A DNA stretch of 64,000 bases from Actinomadura violacea (GTDB taxonomy: Bacteria > Actinomycetota > Actinomycetes > Streptosporangiales > Streptosporangiaceae). Positions within the stretch are counted from its first letter, which is position 1; every line of letters starts with the position of its first letter. This document shows, one piece after another, positions 16,091 to 25,379 of the stretch. The DNA lies in the NCBI RefSeq assembly GCF_017573465.1, contig NZ_JAGEPF010000008.1:292201-356200 (forward strand). The letters run 5' to 3'. Both the position numbers and the translations under genes were made by a program. The notes under the pieces were generated by a model, which worked only from the letters and a program-made list of their open reading frames with translations, searched no databases and was not told where the DNA came from.

Positions 16091-16737
16091 GGTCCGGGCG
16101 TCTCGGGGGCGTTGGCGATGCCGATGAACAGCCACCGCATCGCCTGGCGGAGCAGGTCGTCCGGCACGCTGGACGGGTCGAGCCGCCGCTGCCGCACGAG
16201 GCCCTGGAACATCGCGCTCGCCACCGTGGCCACGGCGGGCGCGGGCACCGCGCCGGAGGCGCCGACGCGCGCGAGGACCGCCTCCATGACGCCTTCGAGC
16301 GCCTCGCGCGACTCCCGTTGCGCGGCGGCCAGCCTGTCCCGCATGCCCGGGTTGCGCATGGCGTAGAGCCACAGCTCCGCCTGCAGGAGCGCGAGGTCGT
16401 CGTCCTTGTCGGAGGTCTCCATGAGGAACCGGCCGAGCGCCGTCACCGGGTCCTCCGTGCCGGCCTCCACGGCGGCGAAGACCTGCCCTCCGCGCTCGAC
16501 CCGGGCCTTGGCGCCGCCGACCATCAGCTCGATGAACAGCTCCTCCTTGCCGCCGAAGTTGGAGTACAGGGCGCCGATCGAGTAGCCCGCCGCCTCGGCG
16601 ATCTCCTCGACCGACGCCCCCGCGTACCCCTTGCGGGCGAAGGTGCGCGCCGCCGCGTCCAGCAGCAGCCGGCGGGTGCGCGCCTTGGCCTCGGCGCGGG
16701 TCAGCCGCTTCGGTTTTCCATCGGATTCGCTATCCAC
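16069..16737 (-). CDS. TetR-family transcriptional regulator
   Basis: A 222-residue repressor-type protein. The HTH occupies residues about 20-65 (ARTFARKGYAGASVEEIAEA then GYSIGALYSNFGGKEELF); the remainder is an alpha-helical ligand-binding domain. The start is GTG 16737. The predicted promoter on the same strand places the transcription start within about two bases of this codon, so the message is probably leaderless. It should regulate itself and the coupled membrane protein, and perhaps the neighbouring ABC genes, through the dyad at 16756-16769. Confidence 0.88.
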   Translation of the reverse strand: MDSESDGKPKRLTRAEAKARTRRLLLDAAARTFARKGYAGASVEEIAEAAGYSIGALYSNFGGKEELFIELMVGGAKARVERGGQVFAAVEAGTEDPVTALGRFLMETSDKDDDLALLQAELWLYAMRNPGMRDRLAAAQRESREALEGVMEAVLARVGASGAVPAPAVATVASAMFQGLVRQRRLDPSSVPDDLLRQAMRWLFIGIANAPETPGPSEEDPS

Positions 16738-16744
16738 ATAGGGA

Positions 16745-16774
16745 ACGATATTCAGATAGCGCTCACTATGTCAA
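16745..16774 (-). promoter_or_regulatory. Promoter of the TetR gene with operator in the spacer
   Basis: Reading on the minus strand, TTGACA (16774-16769) and TATCGT (16750-16745) are 18 bases apart. The dyad ATAGTGAGCGCTAT (16756-16769) fills the spacer, the usual position for a TetR autorepression site. The start codon lies eight bases beyond the -10. Confidence 0.65.
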
Positions 16775-16780
16775 TTGCGA

Positions 16781-17986
16781 TCAGGTGGCGGCGAGGGCCT
16801 CCGTCGGGGACAGGCGGGACGCACGGACGGCCGGGTACAGGCCCGCGACCGCACCGATGACCAGCGTCGCGGCGACCCCGCCGAGCACCGCCCAGGCCGG
16901 GATCACGACCGGCCACCCCTGGTACACCGCGTACCCGGCGGTGACGAGCGCGCCGATCGCGGCGCCGCCGAGCCCGCCGAGCGCCGACAGCAGCAGCGAC
17001 TCCGCCAGGAACTGGGTGCGGACCTGCCCGCGGGTCGCGCCGAGCGAGCGCCGCAACCCGATCTCCGCCCGCCGCTCCAGCACCGAGATGACCATCGTGT
17101 TGGCCACCCCGACCCCGCCGACCAGCAGCGCGACCGCGCCGACACCGAGCAGCAGCCCGGTGAACGCCTCCCCCGCCGCCTGCTTGGCGGCCAGCGCGTC
17201 CGACGGCCGCGACACCTGCACCTCGTTCGGCGCCTCCGGGTTCGCCGTCGCGCCGAGGACGCCCCTGACCTGCTCGACGTCCGCGTCCCGCGACCGCGTG
17301 TAGATCGTCGTCGCGTGACCGTCGAAGCCGAGCCGCTGCTGCGCCGCAGGCCAGCCGACCAGCGCGGCCGAGTCCAGCTCCGGCGCGAGCGGCGCCGGTT
17401 CGAGGATCCCGGCCACCGTGAACCACTTGCCGCCGACCAGCACCCGCACGTCCGGCCCCGCCCGCCCGATGCCGAGCCGGTCCGCGGCGGACGAGCCGAG
17501 CACCGCCGCCGGGAAGTCCTGCGTCGCCGCGTTCAGCCACACGCCGCCGCGCAGCCGCGCACCGGTCGCCGCGAGCAGGCCGGTCCGGGCGGCGTAGGCG
17601 GCGAGCCCGTTCGTCTCCGCCTTCGGGACCTTCCCGTTCCGGTACACCTTCGCGCCGTCCAGCAGCCCGATCGCCGACACCCGCTCGACCGGCCCGATGC
17701 GGCCGACCATGCTCTCGGCCTCCAGCGGAAGCTGTGCCTGCCCGCCGGTCAGCGTGCTGCCCGGCGTGACGGTGAGCAGGTTCGTGCCGAGCGCCGCGAG
17801 CGCGCGGTCGAGGTCGGCGCGCGACGAGGACGACACCCCGACCACCGCGACCATCGCCGCGATCCCGATCGCGATGCCGAGCGCGGACAGGAACGCCCGC
17901 ATCGGGCGCGTCCGCAACCCCACCGCGCCGACCCGCACCACGTCGCCCGGGCCCATCCGGGCCGGACGCAGCGTCCCGGCCGTCAC
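16781..17986 (-). CDS. ABC transporter permease, MacB/FtsX type
   Basis: A 401-residue permease with the MacB topology: one membrane segment near residue 40 ([20 protein letters not shown]), a large external domain (about 60-270), and three membrane segments in the C-terminal third, including [20 protein letters not shown]. The segment following it, [20 protein letters not shown], is the family hallmark. It works with the ATPase and adaptor encoded just upstream; the start overlaps the ATPase stop by four bases. MacB-type systems act as mechanotransmission pumps that export peptides, lipids or antibiotics rather than moving substrate through the permease itself. Confidence 0.9.
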   Translation of the reverse strand: MTAGTLRPARMGPGDVVRVGAVGLRTRPMRAFLSALGIAIGIAAMVAVVGVSSSSRADLDRALAALGTNLLTVTPGSTLTGGQAQLPLEAESMVGRIGPVERVSAIGLLDGAKVYRNGKVPKAETNGLAAYAARTGLLAATGARLRGGVWLNAATQDFPAAVLGSSAADRLGIGRAGPDVRVLVGGKWFTVAGILEPAPLAPELDSAALVGWPAAQQRLGFDGHATTIYTRSRDADVEQVRGVLGATANPEAPNEVQVSRPSDALAAKQAAGEAFTGLLLGVGAVALLVGGVGVANTMVISVLERRAEIGLRRSLGATRGQVRTQFLAESLLLSALGGLGGAAIGALVTAGYAVYQGWPVVIPAWAVLGGVAATLVIGAVAGLYPAVRASRLSPTEALAAT

Positions 17987-18687
17987 CGCGCCGCCTCCGC
18001 CTTCGCCGCCTTCTCCGGCGAGGGCGACGCCGAGTCCGCGACGACGAGGCCGTCGCGCATGCTCACCCGGCGCGGCAGCCCGGCCGCGATCTCCCGGTCG
18101 TGCGTGATGATCACGACGGTGGTGCCGGCCGCGTTCAGCTCCCGCAGCAGCGCCATCACCCCGTCCCCGGACACCGAGTCCAGCGCGCCCGTCGGCTCGT
18201 CGGCCAGCAGCAGCGCGGGCTCCCCCGCGACCGCCCGGGCGATCGCGACGCGCTGCCGCTCGCCGCCCGACAGCTCGTGCGGCTCATGGTGCAGGCGGTG
18301 CGCGAGCCCGACCCGCTCCAGCGCGTCCGCCGCGCGCCGCGCGCGCGCCGCCGGCCGCAGCCCGGTGTACAGGAGTCCGTCGGCGACGTTGTCCAGCGCG
18401 CGGGTGCCCGCGGCGAGGTGGAACTGCTGGAACACGAAACCGATCCGGCTCGCCCGCAGCGCCGACAGCGCCGCGTCCGGCAGCCGCCCCGCGTCGTACC
18501 CGTCGATGCGGACGGTCCCCGACGTCGGCCGGTCCAGGGTGCCGAGGACGTTCAGCATCGTCGACTTCCCCGACCCCGACGGCCCCACGATCGCGACCAG
18601 CTCCCCGGCGCCGACGTGCAAGGACACCCCGCCGAGCGCCCGCACCCCGCCCGGATACTCCTTGGTCACCTCCCGCAGCTCGATCAC
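17983..18687 (-). CDS. ABC transporter ATP-binding protein, MacB/LolD type
   Basis: A 234-residue ATPase containing Walker [10 protein letters not shown] (near 40-48), the Q-loop in FVFQQFHL, the signature [14 protein letters not shown] and Walker [13 protein letters not shown], with the switch His in VVIITHD. All catalytic residues are present. The start is GTG 18687, overlapping the adaptor stop (GTGA); the open frame extends far upstream but only as the shadow of the adaptor gene. The C-terminal tail is unusually charged. It powers the MacB-type permease encoded next. Confidence 0.93.
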   Translation of the reverse strand: MIELREVTKEYPGGVRALGGVSLHVGAGELVAIVGPSGSGKSTMLNVLGTLDRPTSGTVRIDGYDAGRLPDAALSALRASRIGFVFQQFHLAAGTRALDNVADGLLYTGLRPAARARRAADALERVGLAHRLHHEPHELSGGERQRVAIARAVAGEPALLLADEPTGALDSVSGDGVMALLRELNAAGTTVVIITHDREIAAGLPRRVSMRDGLVVADSASPSPEKAAKAEAAR

Positions 18688-19805
18688 TTCGGCACCCCCA
18701 CGGCCGTGCCCTCGGCGACGCCCGCGCCCGACACCTCGACCCGCCCGTCCGCGAACAGCCCCGTCTTCACCGGGACGTACGACGACGCCGAGCCCTTCAC
18801 CACCTCGACACCGAACCCGCCCTCCGACAGCGCGACCAGCGCGGTCACCGGCACCGTCAGCACGTCCTTGCGGCTGCCCGCGGTGAAGGTGACGTCCACG
18901 GCGGCCAGCGCGTACTTCGCGGCGGCCTTGCGCGCCTTCGCCGACCGCAGCCAGACCGTCACCTCCACCTTGGTCGTCGCGTCGTCGTCCTGGCCCTGGC
19001 CCGGCTGGACCACCGTGGACACCTCGTCGATCCGGCCCGACACCGCCGTCCCGTCGGGGAGCGTCACCTCGACGCCCGCGCCCTTGCGGGCCATCCGCTG
19101 GTCGGTGGTGTCCAGCTCGACGGTGACGGCCTTGTCGGTGCCGGTGTAGGTGAGCACCTTGCGGCCGGGCCCGGTCGGATCGCCCGCGTTCGCCTGGAGG
19201 GCGTCGATCCGGACGGGCTCCGGCGCGAACACCACCCGGCCCAACTCGACCGTTCCCGTCTCGTCGAGCCCGAGGTCGTCCTGCCATTTCTCGACGGCTT
19301 CCGCGGTATCGGCCGTGTATTCCTTGTCGACGGTGAATCCGCTGTAGCCGAGCGCTTTCAGGTTCTTCTCGAACCGTTCGACGTCCGGCCCCTCGGTGCC
19401 GATCCGCAGCGGACGGTACGCCGGTTTCGAGCCGTACATGAGCACCACCGGATCGCCGTCCACCTCGTACAGCTCCTGGCCGCGCCTGATCACGTCACCG
19501 CTCTCGGGAACCTTCGTCAGCGTGCCCGCCAGCCGGCTCGTCGCGGTGTACGCCTGGCCGTAGCCGAGCTGCCCGTCCTCGGTCTGCTCGTCCTTCAGCG
19601 TCTGCCGCGCGACCTGCGTGGTGTTCGGCGGAAGGCCCGTCGCCCGGCCCTTCCCGGAGCCGCCGCCCGAATGCAGCGCGACGGCGGCGGCGCCGCCCGC
19701 GACGGCCACCGCGGCCGCCGCCGCGAGGACCGCCCGCCGGCCGGGACGGCGGCGCCGCCCGCGCCGCACCCCGTCCTCCGGCGCCCGCTCCCGCACGGCC
19801 GTCAC
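18684..19805 (-). CDS. Efflux adaptor with peptidoglycan-binding-like domain (MacA/HlyD family)
   Basis: A 373-residue envelope protein. An Arg-rich N-terminus precedes one membrane anchor (residues about 20-40); the outer part contains a split lipoyl/hairpin region ([21 protein letters not shown]), an inserted PG_binding_1-like helical domain ([19 protein letters not shown]) and a beta-barrel/C-terminal domain. This insertion is typical of actinomycete adaptors that work with MacB-like pumps. The start is GTG 19805, overlapping the lipoprotein stop. All four genes (lipoprotein, adaptor, ATPase, permease) overlap by four bases, so they form a tightly coupled operon. Confidence 0.88.
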   Translation of the reverse strand: MTAVRERAPEDGVRRGRRRRPGRRAVLAAAAAVAVAGGAAAVALHSGGGSGKGRATGLPPNTTQVARQTLKDEQTEDGQLGYGQAYTATSRLAGTLTKVPESGDVIRRGQELYEVDGDPVVLMYGSKPAYRPLRIGTEGPDVERFEKNLKALGYSGFTVDKEYTADTAEAVEKWQDDLGLDETGTVELGRVVFAPEPVRIDALQANAGDPTGPGRKVLTYTGTDKAVTVELDTTDQRMARKGAGVEVTLPDGTAVSGRIDEVSTVVQPGQGQDDDATTKVEVTVWLRSAKARKAAAKYALAAVDVTFTAGSRKDVLTVPVTALVALSEGGFGVEVVKGSASSYVPVKTGLFADGRVEVSGAGVAEGTAVGVPK

Positions 19806-20314
19806 TTCGGGCCGCCCGCCATGATGTCCTTGCACTTCTGCTGGGCGTCGTTGAAATCGGGGTCCTCGCTCAGCTTCTTGTCCATCATGATCCCCTGCTG
19901 GCCCGGCTTCGGGTCGGGGAAGTCCTCGACGCCGTTCTTGCGCATGCACGCCGCGAATTCGCGGACCTTCTCCTGCATCTTCGGATCGGGTTTCGCGGCG
20001 CCGTTCTCCATCGGGTTGAACCGCCGGCACGCCTCCTGCGCCTTGTCGACCGTCTCCTTCGGCGTCTTGCCGTCCAGCTTCATCGTCATGCGGCCGTCCT
20101 GCGGGTCGTCCATCGGGACGCCGTGCTCGCGCATGCACTGCGCGAACTTCACCCCCATCGCGTTCGGGTCGGCGCTCTTGGCCGCCGCGGACGGCTTCGC
20201 ACCGCCCGCCGACGCCACCCCGCCGTCCCCGCCGTCCTTCGACCCGCAGCCGGCCAGCGCCAGCGCCACCACCAGCGGCAACGCCGCCAGCGCACCCTGA
20301 GTCCGCAGTCGCAT
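19802..20314 (-). CDS. Small lipoprotein with duplicated CMR motif, efflux operon
   Basis: A 170-residue lipoprotein: a signal peptide ends in LALAGCGSK, a standard lipobox. The mature part has two related motifs, FAQCMREHGVPMDD and FAACMRKNGVEDFPDP, each with a Cys, plus two more cysteines (EACRRF and QQKCKD). Conserved pairs of cysteines suggest disulfides. I do not recognise a Pfam name. It is the first gene of the MacB-like operon and may be its signal sensor or accessory factor outside the membrane. The start ATG 20314 lies 160 bases from the divergent response-regulator gene. Confidence 0.8.
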   Translation of the reverse strand: MRLRTQGALAALPLVVALALAGCGSKDGGDGGVASAGGAKPSAAAKSADPNAMGVKFAQCMREHGVPMDDPQDGRMTMKLDGKTPKETVDKAQEACRRFNPMENGAAKPDPKMQEKVREFAACMRKNGVEDFPDPKPGQQGIMMDKKLSEDPDFNDAQQKCKDIMAGGPK

Positions 20315-20382
20315 GCCTCGTCCCCTCGTTCAGCGGCCGGCTCCTCGCCGGCCCGACGGGGAGCGATGCAACCCGGCCCCGC

Positions 20383-20399
20383 GTTTCCCCACCGTTTCC
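20383..20399. promoter_or_regulatory. OmpR-type direct repeat (GTTTCC x2)
   Basis: GTTTCC occurs at 20383-20388 and 20394-20399, 11 bases apart, in the divergent region between the efflux operon and the two-component genes; an inverted copy (GGAAAC) lies at 20422-20427. This spacing is what OmpR-family response regulators bind. Confidence 0.5.
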
Positions 20400-20473
20400 G
20401 TCCGTCCCGGACTTACGGCGAGGAAACACACGGCCCGGCACGATCAGCGGACGGAACCGGCGGAGGGAACGGC

Positions 20474-21130
20474 ATGCGGGTGCTGGTGGTGGAGGACGAG
20501 CGGCTCCTCGCGGACGCGATCGCCGAATGGCTGCGCGACGAGGCGCACGCCGTCGACCTCGCGCACGACGGGGCGTCCGCCCTCGAACGCGCGGGCGTCA
20601 ACGACTACGACGTCGTCGTGCTGGACCGGGACCTGCCCGCCGTCCACGGCGACGACGTCTGCCGGGAGCTGGTCGCGGCCGGCGCGGCGGCGCGGGTGCT
20701 GATGCTGACCGCCGCCGCCGAGGTCACCGACCGGGTCGCCGGGCTCGGCCTCGGCGCCGACGACTACCTCACCAAGCCGTTCGCGTTCCCCGAGCTCGCC
20801 GCCCGCGTCCTCGCGCTCGGCCGCCGGTCCCGGCCCGCCGCGCCGCCGGTGCTGCGCCGCGCGGGCATCACCCTCGACCCGGCGCGCCGCGAGGTGTTCC
20901 GCGACGGCCGCTACGTCCCACTCGCGCGCAAGGAGTTCGCCGTCCTGGCCGAACTGCTGCGCGCGGACGGCGCCGTCGTCTCCGCCGAGCAGCTGCTGGA
21001 GAAGGCGTGGGACGAGCACGCCGACCCGTTCACCGGCGCCGTCCGGCTCGCCGTCCTCAAGCTGCGCCGCAAGCTCGCCGACCCGCCCGTCATCGAGACC
21101 GTCAAGGGAGCGGGGTACCGGATCCCGTGA
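20474..21130 (+). CDS. OmpR-family response regulator
   Basis: A 218-residue two-domain regulator. The receiver domain has the acidic pair (VVEDE), phospho-acceptor Asp51 (VVLDRDLP) and Lys in YLTKPF. The C-terminal winged helix (about 125-218) ends ETVKGAGYRIP. GGAGGG precedes ATG 20474. Its stop overlaps the start of the sensor kinase gene. It probably controls the divergent lipoprotein/MacB-type efflux operon in response to an envelope signal. Confidence 0.93.
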   Translation: MRVLVVEDERLLADAIAEWLRDEAHAVDLAHDGASALERAGVNDYDVVVLDRDLPAVHGDDVCRELVAAGAAARVLMLTAAAEVTDRVAGLGLGADDYLTKPFAFPELAARVLALGRRSRPAAPPVLRRAGITLDPARREVFRDGRYVPLARKEFAVLAELLRADGAVVSAEQLLEKAWDEHADPFTGAVRLAVLKLRRKLADPPVIETVKGAGYRIP

Positions 21131-22359
21131 AGATGCCCACGCTCGGCAAACCGGGCCGGATCTCGCTGCGCGCCCGCCTCACGCTCACCTACGGCGGCCT
21201 GTTCTTCGTCGCGGGCCTGGTGCTGCTCGGCGCCACGTACGCGCTGTTCACCCAGCAGGTCGACCGGACCGGGACGCGGGTCCTCGCCCACGTCGACAAG
21301 CAGTCGTCCGCCCCCGGCGGGACCGTCCTGGAGGTGAACGGCAGGCCCCAGCGGGTCCCGGCCGGCGAGCGGCCCGACGACCTGGAGACGCTCGCCCGCA
21401 AGCAGCACGACGAGCTGCGCGCCGCCGCGACCGAGTCGCTCGTCACGCAGGGCTCCCTCGCGCTGCTGGTCGTCGGCGGCGCCGCCGCGGGCTTCGGCTG
21501 GCTGATCGCCGGCCGCGTCCTCGCGCCGCTGCACCGGGTGACCGAGACCGCGCGGCGGATCGCCCGCGCGCCCGCCGCCGACCGCGTCCTGCACGAGCGC
21601 ATCGCGCTGCGCGGCCCGCACGACGAGGTCAAGGAGCTCGCCGACACCTTCGACACGATGGTCGAGCGGCTCGACCGGTCCTTCGACGGGCAGCGCCGCT
21701 TCGTCGCCAACGCCTCCCACGAGCTGCGCACCCCGCTGACGCTCGGCCGCGCGCTCGTCGAGGTCGCGATGCACCGCAAGGCCGCGTCCCCGGACGTGCT
21801 GCGCCTCGGCGAGGACCTCCTGCAGATCACCTCCCGGCACGAGCGGCTGATCGGCGGCCTGCTGCTCCTCGCCCGCTCCGAGAACGAGATCACCGGCCGC
21901 GCCCCCGTCGACCTCGCGGACGTCGTCGCGCACGTCGCCGCCCGGACCGCGCCCGAGGCCGCGGACGCCGGCATCACCGTCACCACCGACCCCGGCGAGG
22001 CCATGACCGGCGGCGACGCGCTGCTCCTCGAACGCGTCGTGGAGAACCTGGTCGAGAACGGCATCCGGCACAACTCCGGCGACGGCGGCTGGGTGCGCGT
22101 CACCACCGCCGCCCGCGACGGCCGCGCCGTCCTGGAGGTCGTCAACTCCGGCCCGCCCGTCCCGCCCTACGAGGTGCCCGGCCTCTTCGAGCCGTTCCGC
22201 CGCCTCGACGCCGACCGCGTCGCCACCGCCAAGGGCGCCGGCCTCGGCCTGTCCATCGTCCAGTCGATCGTCCGCGCCCACGACGGCGACGTGACCGCCC
22301 GCCCCCGCCCCGAAGGCGGGCTCGCCGTGACCGTCGCCCTCCCCGCCGCCCCGCCCTGA
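21127..22359 (+). CDS. Sensor histidine kinase
   Basis: A 410-residue membrane kinase. Two membrane segments (about 18-42 and 110-130) bracket an outer sensor domain of about 70 residues, then a HAMP linker (AGRVLAPLHRVTETARR), the H-box with phospho-acceptor His in NASHELRTPLT, and the ATPase domain with N-box NLVENGIRHNSG and G-box GAGLGLSIVQSI. The GTG start at 21127 overlaps the response-regulator stop; ATG 21133 is an alternative. With the response regulator it forms a standard pair that likely tunes the adjacent efflux system. Confidence 0.92.
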   Translation: MKMPTLGKPGRISLRARLTLTYGGLFFVAGLVLLGATYALFTQQVDRTGTRVLAHVDKQSSAPGGTVLEVNGRPQRVPAGERPDDLETLARKQHDELRAAATESLVTQGSLALLVVGGAAAGFGWLIAGRVLAPLHRVTETARRIARAPAADRVLHERIALRGPHDEVKELADTFDTMVERLDRSFDGQRRFVANASHELRTPLTLGRALVEVAMHRKAASPDVLRLGEDLLQITSRHERLIGGLLLLARSENEITGRAPVDLADVVAHVAARTAPEAADAGITVTTDPGEAMTGGDALLLERVVENLVENGIRHNSGDGGWVRVTTAARDGRAVLEVVNSGPPVPPYEVPGLFEPFRRLDADRVATAKGAGLGLSIVQSIVRAHDGDVTARPRPEGGLAVTVALPAAPP

Positions 22360-22467
22360 CGCGTCCCACTCCGGCCACGCCCGGCCGATCTGTGCACTAA
22401 TGCCTGGTTCAGCGGAACCGGCGCGGGTTACCGTGAACGCGGGTCGATCTCAGCGCGGGGGCCCGGC

Positions 22468-25236
22468 ATGACGACCGAACTCGGCGGCGCCAGCATCGAG
22501 GGCGACCTCGTCTCCGGCGACAAGATCGTCCACGTGCGCCCCGTCCCCGAGGCCGAGCCGCCGCCCCGCCAGCTCCCCCCGGACGTCCCCGGCTTCACCG
22601 GCCGCCGCGAGATCCTCGCCGACCTCGACCGGCTCGTCGCGGGCCAGGGCACCACCCCCGTGATCATCGCGCTCTCCGGTATGCCGGGCATCGGGAAGAC
22701 GGCCCTCGCCGTGCACTGGGCGCACCTGCGGTCCGGCCGCTTCCCCGACGGCCAGCTCTTCATCGACCTGCGCGGCTACTCCAAACGCGGCGCCCTCTCA
22801 CCCCGCGAGGCCCTCGGGCAGGCGCTGCGGACCCTCCGCGTCCCGGTCAGCCGGCTGCCGGCCGACGAGGACGAGCTCGCCGCCGTCTACCGGTCGCGGC
22901 TCGCCGGCCGCCGCGTCCTCATCGTCCTCGACGACGCGGCGAGCGCCCAGCAGGTCTACCCGCTGCTGCCCGGCACCCCGTCCTGCGTCGTGGTGGTGAC
23001 GGCCCGCCGCACGCTCGCCGGGCTGGTGGCCCGGTACGGCGCCCGGGCGACCACGCTCGACCTGCTTCGCGACGCCGAGGCGCTCGACCTCATCGGCGAG
23101 GTCGCGGGCCCCGAGCGGGCGCGGCGGGAACCGAAGGCCGCGGCGGAGCTCGTCCGCATCTGCGCCCGCCTCCCCCTCGCGCTCCGCGTCGCCGCCGCGA
23201 ACCTCGCCACCCGCCCCCAGCAGACCGTCGCCGAGACCGTCGACGCGCTCTCCGACGGCGACCGGCTGTCGAAGCTCGCGCTGAGCGAGGACCCGCGCGA
23301 GGCCGTCGGCGCCACCTTCGACCTCTCCTACCGCAGCCTCGACACCGAGACCCGCCGGACGTTCCGGCTCCTCGGCCTCGTGGAGGGGCCCAACGTCGCC
23401 CCCGAGGCGGTCGGGGCGCTGCTCGGCACCACCCCCGAGGCCGCCCGGCGCCTGCTCGACCAGCTGGAGACCGCCGGGCTCGTCCAGTCGATCGGACGCG
23501 GCCGCCACCGCCTGCACGAACTGCTGCGCGAGTACGCGCACGGGCGCGCCCAGCACGAGGACTCCGCCATCGTGCGGGAGGCGGCCGTCCAGCGGTTCGC
23601 GACCTGGTACCTCACCGCCGCCCAGCAGGCGGGACGGTTCCTCGACCGGTACCGCCGGACGATCCGGCAGGAGCTCACCGCCCCGCCGGTGAACCCCGAC
23701 CCCGCCGAACGCGCCCGCCACCTCGACTGGTTCGCGCTCGAACAGCCGAACCTCACCGAGATCACCCGGCAGGTCGCCCGGCTGCACTGGGACCAGCTCA
23801 CCTGGGAGCTCGCCGACGCCGTCCACGACTTCTACGAGCTGCGCCGCTACTGCCACGAGAACCTGGAGGCCCACCGCCTCGGCCTCGCGGCCGCCGAACG
23901 CGCCGGGAACACGCCCGCCTGCTTCTTCATGCACCACCACCTGTCGGTGACGCACCGCGAACTCGGGCAGGCGCAGGAGGCGCTCACCGAGGCCGAACGC
24001 GCGCTCGCGCTGAGCATCCGGCTGGGCGACCGCTACGGCGAGGCCGCCGTCCGCGACAACATGGCCCGCACGCACGTCCAGCTCAGCAACTACAAGACCG
24101 CCCTGGAACTGGGCAAACAGGCGCTCGCCATGCGCCGGGAGATCAGCGACCGGCACGCGGAGGCCGCCACCCTCGACACCCTCGCCCGCGGCTACCGGGG
24201 CCTCAGCGAGTACCACAAGGGCTACGAGTGCGCCGCGGACGCCCTCCAGATCCGCAAGGAGATCGGCGATCTGCGCGGCGAGGCCGAGACCCTCGACTAC
24301 ATGGCCCGGATCTACTACGCGCGGGGCCGGCTCGCCGAATCGCTCGAATCGACCGCGCGGGCGCTGCGGATCCGCAAGGAGATCGGCGACCGGCACGGCG
24401 AGGGCGAGACGCTCGCCTTCCTCGGCTACCTCAACATGCGGATCGGCCACCACCTCCAGGCCCGCGAGCACGCCGAGCAGGCGCTGGCGATCCGCCGGCA
24501 GATCAACGACCGGCAGGGCGAGGGCCAGGCGCTGGTCTACCTGTCCACCATCCGGCGCCGGCTCGGACGCCACGAGGAGGCCGTCCAGGCGGGCCTCGAG
24601 GCGCTCGACATCGTCCAGGAACTGGGCGACCGGCACCAGGAGGCGGAGGCGCTGGAGACCCTCAGCCGCTGCTACCGGCGGATGCGCGAGTACCGGCAGG
24701 CGCGCCTTGACGCCGAGCGCGCGCTCGCCGTCCGCCGCGAGATCGGCGACCGGCACGGCGAGGCCAACACCCTCAACGCCCTCGGCCTGATCGACCTCAA
24801 CGACGGCCGCCTCGCCCGCGCCTGCACGTCCGCCAAGCGCTCCCTCCGGCTCTGCCACGTCATCGGCGACAAGCGCGGGATCGCCAGCTCGCTCGACCTG
24901 CTCAGCAAGGTCTACCTGAAGATGGGACGGGCCGAGAAGGCCCTGAGCACCGCGTCCCGCTCCCTGCGGCTGGGAATGGAGATCGACCACCAGTACGGCC
25001 AGGCGGTCACGCTGCGCGCGCTCGGCGAGATCCTCTGGCGCCTCGGCCGGCTGCCGGACGCCATCGCCACCGTCGAGCGCGCCAGGGAGACCGCAATGCG
25101 GATCGGCGACGAGCACGGCGCCGTCAAGACCCTCGAACTCCAGGCGAGGATCTACCAGGACGCCGGCGACCCCGCCCTGTCCCAGGCGACCCAGGCCGAA
25201 GCCGACACCCTGTCCGCCCGCCTCGCGACGGTTTGA
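22468..25236 (+). CDS. NB-ARC/TPR STAND protein with N-terminal GDKI tag
   Basis: A 922-residue signal-transduction ATPase. Residues 1-25 hold a short beta-type tag (IEGDLVSGDKI); the NB-ARC domain begins with FTGRREIL near 43, Walker A GMPGIGKTAL (71-80) and Walker B RRVLIVLDDA near 150. A winged-helix region follows (RRTFRLLGLVEGPNV), then about ten tetratricopeptide repeats from residue 440 to the end, recognisable by recurrent ALAIRREIGDRHGEA-like units. Unlike SARP regulators it lacks an N-terminal DNA-binding domain. STAND proteins oligomerise on ligand binding; in bacteria many serve in defence or developmental signalling. The same GDKI tag ends the cyclase-like protein nearby. Confidence 0.88.
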   Translation: MTTELGGASIEGDLVSGDKIVHVRPVPEAEPPPRQLPPDVPGFTGRREILADLDRLVAGQGTTPVIIALSGMPGIGKTALAVHWAHLRSGRFPDGQLFIDLRGYSKRGALSPREALGQALRTLRVPVSRLPADEDELAAVYRSRLAGRRVLIVLDDAASAQQVYPLLPGTPSCVVVVTARRTLAGLVARYGARATTLDLLRDAEALDLIGEVAGPERARREPKAAAELVRICARLPLALRVAAANLATRPQQTVAETVDALSDGDRLSKLALSEDPREAVGATFDLSYRSLDTETRRTFRLLGLVEGPNVAPEAVGALLGTTPEAARRLLDQLETAGLVQSIGRGRHRLHELLREYAHGRAQHEDSAIVREAAVQRFATWYLTAAQQAGRFLDRYRRTIRQELTAPPVNPDPAERARHLDWFALEQPNLTEITRQVARLHWDQLTWELADAVHDFYELRRYCHENLEAHRLGLAAAERAGNTPACFFMHHHLSVTHRELGQAQEALTEAERALALSIRLGDRYGEAAVRDNMARTHVQLSNYKTALELGKQALAMRREISDRHAEAATLDTLARGYRGLSEYHKGYECAADALQIRKEIGDLRGEAETLDYMARIYYARGRLAESLESTARALRIRKEIGDRHGEGETLAFLGYLNMRIGHHLQAREHAEQALAIRRQINDRQGEGQALVYLSTIRRRLGRHEEAVQAGLEALDIVQELGDRHQEAEALETLSRCYRRMREYRQARLDAERALAVRREIGDRHGEANTLNALGLIDLNDGRLARACTSAKRSLRLCHVIGDKRGIASSLDLLSKVYLKMGRAEKALSTASRSLRLGMEIDHQYGQAVTLRALGEILWRLGRLPDAIATVERARETAMRIGDEHGAVKTLELQARIYQDAGDPALSQATQAEADTLSARLATV

Positions 25237-25303
25237 TGAAGCCCGGCCGTCCTTTGCGAGATTGATTAACCGACTCGTGACACTCGTTAATCGGTACTTC
25301 ATC
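25235..25303. promoter_or_regulatory. Two dyads upstream of the APH-like gene
   Basis: GATTAAC (25264-25270) and GTTAATC (25286-25292) are a perfect inverted repeat, enclosed by a second one, GATGAAG (25235-25241) and CTTCATC (25297-25303). Their centres differ, so they are more likely protein sites than one hairpin. The outer left arm overlaps the STAND stop codon. Confidence 0.4.
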
Positions 25304-25379
25304 CGGCGACAACGCACCGTGTGGTGCAATAGCGGCTTGGGCCTGCGTACGGCCCGGTAATTATCGCCAAGGATGTACC

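Noticed and set aside
17983..19287. 434-residue ABC ATPase with an N-terminal extension
   Set aside because: The extension is the shadow of the adaptor gene; GTG 18687 gives a normal-length ATPase.
22468..25236. SARP-type pathway regulator
   Set aside because: There is no N-terminal OmpR-type winged helix or BTAD domain; the protein starts with the GDKI tag and NB-ARC domain.
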